A stretch of DNA of 64,000 nucleotides from Candidatus Altimarinota bacterium (GTDB lineage Bacteria > Patescibacteriota > Gracilibacteria > BD1-5 > UBA2023). Below the pieces are notes generated by a model that was not told the DNA's origin, searched no databases, and saw only the letters and a list, made by a program, of their open reading frames with translations. This document shows positions 61,565 to 64,000 of the stretch, one piece after another. The position numbers were made by a program, and so were the translations under genes. Every line of letters begins with the position of its first letter. The stretch's first letter is position 1. Where the stretch lies: assembly GCA_028713325.1 (NCBI GenBank), contig JAQTON010000003.1:62001-126000 (forward strand), in the 5' to 3' direction.

Positions 61565-62137
61565 ATGAACAAAATTCCTCCTATTCTCATACTTTCCGGA
61601 CCGTCGGGGGTCGGAAAAACCACTGTTTGGGAAACGCTTCATATGAGGAATGTCGACCGGCTTGAAAAAATCGTCACTACTACTACTCGTACGAAAAGAG
61701 ATGGGGAGATAGAGGGGAAACATTACTATTTTCTTTCGCGAGAAACTTTTGAATCTCGCATAGATTTAGGCGATATGATCGAGTATGCATTGGTTCATGG
61801 AAATTACTACGGATCCACTTTTGCGGAACTTGAGAGAATTACAAAGCTCGGTAAATACCCTCTCTATATTATCGACCCGCAAGGAATGGTTCATCTAAAA
61901 CCCTTATTGCAACATCGGGGATACGTAATTCAAACCTTCTTTCTCCTTCCGCCATCTGTTGAAGAACTCCGATCTCGTCTTTCCGGACGGGGAACGGAGC
62001 AATCCGACCATATGGAACTTCGCCTCGCTAATGCCCTCGTGGAGATGGAAGAGCAGGATTTCTACGATCATAAGATCATAAATACCACACTTGAAGAAAC
62101 TATTGAAGTTCTCGCCTCGATTATTTTCTCGAAATAA
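61565..62137 (+). CDS. gmk: Guanylate kinase
   Basis: 190 residues. P-loop LSGPSGVGKTTVW, TTTTRTKRDGEIEGKHYYF and VHGNYYGSTFAELE, the GMP-binding part. It converts GMP to GDP. No TGA codons. Confidence 0.94.
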   Translation: MNKIPPILILSGPSGVGKTTVWETLHMRNVDRLEKIVTTTTRTKRDGEIEGKHYYFLSRETFESRIDLGDMIEYALVHGNYYGSTFAELERITKLGKYPLYIIDPQGMVHLKPLLQHRGYVIQTFFLLPPSVEELRSRLSGRGTEQSDHMELRLANALVEMEEQDFYDHKIINTTLEETIEVLASIIFSK

Positions 62138-62139
62138 CC

Positions 62140-62166
62140 TTGCTTTCTCCGATTTTTCCCTATAAT
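62140..62166 (+). promoter_or_regulatory. Promoter for serS
   Basis: TTGCTT (62140-62145), 15 bp, TATAAT (62161-62166). The transcript leader would contain the hairpin at 62192. Confidence 0.55.
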
Positions 62167-62191
62167 ACGACATTAATATACGTCATATTCC

Positions 62192-62284
62192 GTAGATAGG
62201 ATATTCATTTCTCATCCATATGAAGCCGATGTGTACTGAAGTACACCAAGGCCATATGAATTTCGAAATGAATATCCTATCTAC
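62192..62284. repeat. Intergenic imperfect hairpin, family 2 copy G, in the serS leader
   Basis: GTAGATAGGATATTCATTTC pairs with GAAATGAATATCCTATCTAC without mismatch, and the inside repeats the TCTCATCC.TATGAAGCCG .. CCAAGGCCATA core of copy F. It ends 30 bp before the serS ATG. Confidence 0.75.
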
Positions 62285-62314
62285 TTACATTTATTATTTT
62301 TTTGTTGTTTCCCT

Positions 62315-63613
62315 ATGATTGATATAAAAATCCTCCGTACCAATCCCGATCTTGTTCGAAAAGCCCTCCATGACAAGGTGACGAAAGTGGATCTCGACCG
62401 AGTTATCGAGCTCGATACGAAACGTATCCCCCTCAAACAACGTCTCGATGAGATCAGGTCCGAAAGAAATAAGCTCTCCGATGCGATGGGGAAAGGAAAA
62501 CCGGAACCGGTTCTGATTGAGAAATCCAAGGCTCTCAAAGAACAACTTCAGGTTCTCGAAGTGGAATTCGAAGCGATTGAAACAGAGTTTCTCGCCCTCT
62601 ATAAAAAGATTCCAAACATTCCAACAGCCGACACTCCGGTGGGATTCACAGAAGACGACAACGTCATCGTTCGACAATGGGGAACTCTTCCAACTTTTTC
62701 ATTTCCGATAAAAACGCACGCAGAGATTGCGGAGGTTCGCGGATGGATCGACAAGGAACGTGCCGCGAATGTCGCGGGAGCGCGTTTTGCGTACCTCAAA
62801 GGAGAGCTTGTGCGTCTCCAGTTTGCACTCGTAAATTGGGTAATGGATTCGCTCAGTGACGAAAAAGTCCTCGCTGGTATCATAGCCGAACACGGACTCA
62901 AAGTTTCCGCAAAGCCATTTACCCCAGTACTTCCTCCATACATGATCAAGACCGCTCCGTATGATGCTATGGACCGACTCGAACCTCGGGAAGACCGATA
63001 CAAGATCGAAGGACAGGATCTCTGGCTCCAGGGTTCTGCGGAGCACGTGCTCGGTTCCATGCACGCGAACGAGATTTTCGACGAGCGCGATATGCCTGTT
63101 CGGTACCTCGGGTATGCGACGAGTTTCCGCGGAGAGGCGGGAACCTACGGAAAAGATATGGAAGGAATTATCCGAATGCACCAGTTCGACAAGATGGAGA
63201 TGGAGAGCTTCTCGACCGCCGAGACTTCCCACGATGAACATCTTCTCTTCTCTGCCATCCAAGAGTATCTCATGCAGCAGCTCGAGATCCCCTACCAGAA
63301 GCTCCAGAAGTGCACGTTTGATATCGGGAAACCGAATGCAAAAGGTTCCGACATCGAAGCATGGCTTCCGGGTCAGCAAAAGTATCGAGAGACTCACACG
63401 GCGGATTACATGACCGATTACCAGTCCCGCCGTCTTCAGACTCGCGTACGACGCTCCACCGGGGACGTAGAACTCATCCACACGAACGATGCTACCGCAT
63501 TCGCCTGCGGACGAGCCCTTGTAGCGATTATGGAGAACTATCAAAACGAAGATTGTACCATTCGGGTTCCAAAAGTATTGCAGAACTATATGGGAGGAAA
63601 GAAAGTGTTATAA
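62315..63613 (+). CDS. serS: Serine--tRNA ligase
   Basis: 432 residues. N-terminal antiparallel coiled coil (about 25-110), motif 2 SFRGEAGTYGKDMEGIIRMH, and the motif 3 region NDATAFACGRALVAIMENYQ. It charges tRNA-Ser. No TGA codons. Confidence 0.95.
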   Translation: MIDIKILRTNPDLVRKALHDKVTKVDLDRVIELDTKRIPLKQRLDEIRSERNKLSDAMGKGKPEPVLIEKSKALKEQLQVLEVEFEAIETEFLALYKKIPNIPTADTPVGFTEDDNVIVRQWGTLPTFSFPIKTHAEIAEVRGWIDKERAANVAGARFAYLKGELVRLQFALVNWVMDSLSDEKVLAGIIAEHGLKVSAKPFTPVLPPYMIKTAPYDAMDRLEPREDRYKIEGQDLWLQGSAEHVLGSMHANEIFDERDMPVRYLGYATSFRGEAGTYGKDMEGIIRMHQFDKMEMESFSTAETSHDEHLLFSAIQEYLMQQLEIPYQKLQKCTFDIGKPNAKGSDIEAWLPGQQKYRETHTADYMTDYQSRRLQTRVRRSTGDVELIHTNDATAFACGRALVAIMENYQNEDCTIRVPKVLQNYMGGKKVL

Positions 63614-63632
63614 TTTCCGAAAATATCCTTAC

Positions 63633-63664
63633 AAAAATCCTCTCCAAATCGGAGAGGATTTTTA
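63633..63664. terminator. Bidirectional terminator after serS
   Basis: AAAATCCTCTCC AAATC GGAGAGGATTTTT between convergent serS and the last gene. Confidence 0.85.
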
Positions 63665-63667
63665 CTT

Positions 63668-64000
63668 TTAATACTGCTCAAAAAACACTTTTTCTTTCTC
63701 GATTCCGTTTGCTTCGAGTTTTTCTCTCGCATCTTTCACCATCGCTGGGCTTCCGCAGAGGTAGACTTCTCCGTAGGGAGCAATATTTTCTTTCGTGAGG
63801 AAATCCGTCACTCGTCCGCGGACAGTATTTTCTGAATCTTCTTGACTGAGGAATATTCGATACTCAAACATCGGATATTCTTTCTTTATGCGATTGAGCT
63901 CGTCGATATAGAACATATCGGATGCGGTTCGCACTCCGAAGAGGAATAGAAGAGAGGTTTGTATACCCGAATCCATCATAGCTCGGATCTGGAAATAGAG
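63668..64000 (-). CDS. Ferredoxin/flavodoxin reductase-type oxidoreductase, C-terminal part
   Basis: The last 110 residues of a gene that enters from the right edge. LLFLFGVRTASDMFYIDELN, then VYLCGSPAMVKDAREKL and a terminal FFEQY match the NAD(P)-binding half of FNR-like reductases. The FAD half lies outside the window, so the exact member is unknown. Confidence 0.75.
   Translation of the reverse strand, partial: LYFQIRAMMDSGIQTSLLFLFGVRTASDMFYIDELNRIKKEYPMFEYRIFLSQEDSENTVRGRVTDFLTKENIAPYGEVYLCGSPAMVKDAREKLEANGIEKEKVFFEQY

Overview
The window reads as a bacterial chromosome segment in which UGA encodes glycine and only UAA and UAG terminate (translation table 25). Read with the standard code, dozens of conserved genes look broken. 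Read with UGA = Gly, they become full-length, and the glycine falls on invariant positions: P-loops of adenylate kinase and of the VirB4 and VirD4 ATPases, KKGP of S19, SRIGK of L6, the SGGPDS loop of TilS, NPCPCG of ComM, and the G|FTLIE cleavage site of a type IV prepilin. With a ribosomal operon lacking L30, short or domain-trimmed enzymes and a minimal type IV secretion set, this points to the Candidate Phyla Radiation, in Gracilibacteria (BD1-5) or a close relative such as Absconditabacteria (SR1). The sequence alone does not separate these. CGA and CGG behave as ordinary arginine codons.

Layout. 1-5.5 kb: type IV pilin-like proteins, a sigma-region-4/HARE-HTH regulator and ComM. 5.6-17 kb: a secreted S74-type fibre protein, a VirD4-like coupling ATPase, a protein made of three VirB2-like pilin modules, RadA, L31, an RsbU-type phosphatase, a VirB4-like ATPase and an S4 RNA-binding protein. 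17-24.6 kb: trpS, topA, a lipoprotein, murE and lysS. 25-35.7 kb: the ribosomal protein operon from L3 to SecY. 35.9-38.7 kb: a DEDDh exonuclease, DnaJ and a zinc-ribbon protein. 38.7-43.5 kb: ATP synthase a-c-b-delta-alpha-gamma, without beta or epsilon. 43.5-47.5 kb: a STAS protein, RNase HI, RNase P RNA, adenylate kinase, HemW, tRNA-Thr and two tiny Cys-rich proteins. 47.5-56.3 kb, mostly minus strand: a beta-propeller secreted protein, a double-psi-barrel/CAP secreted protein, and an operon of small membrane proteins with RNHCP, TilS and DprA. 56.4-64 kb: PilB-like ATPase, the oxidative pentose phosphate genes zwf, pgl and gnd, gmk, serS and the end of a flavin/NAD oxidoreductase.

How it fits together. 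Type IV pilus parts, ComM, DprA and RadA suggest DNA uptake and recombination. The VirB4/VirD4/VirB2-like set and the secreted fibre, propeller and CAP proteins suggest a contact-dependent surface, as expected of an episymbiotic cell. Promoters follow TTGnnn, 15-17 bp, TATACT or TATAAT. Most starts follow a pyrimidine-rich stretch ending in CT rather than a Shine-Dalgarno site.

The least explained signal is a set of intergenic hairpins of about 120 nt. Their central motif is conserved, while their arms differ from copy to copy and still pair, each copy covarying with itself. They sit inside or at the ends of essential operons, including ribosomal proteins, ATP synthase and secY.
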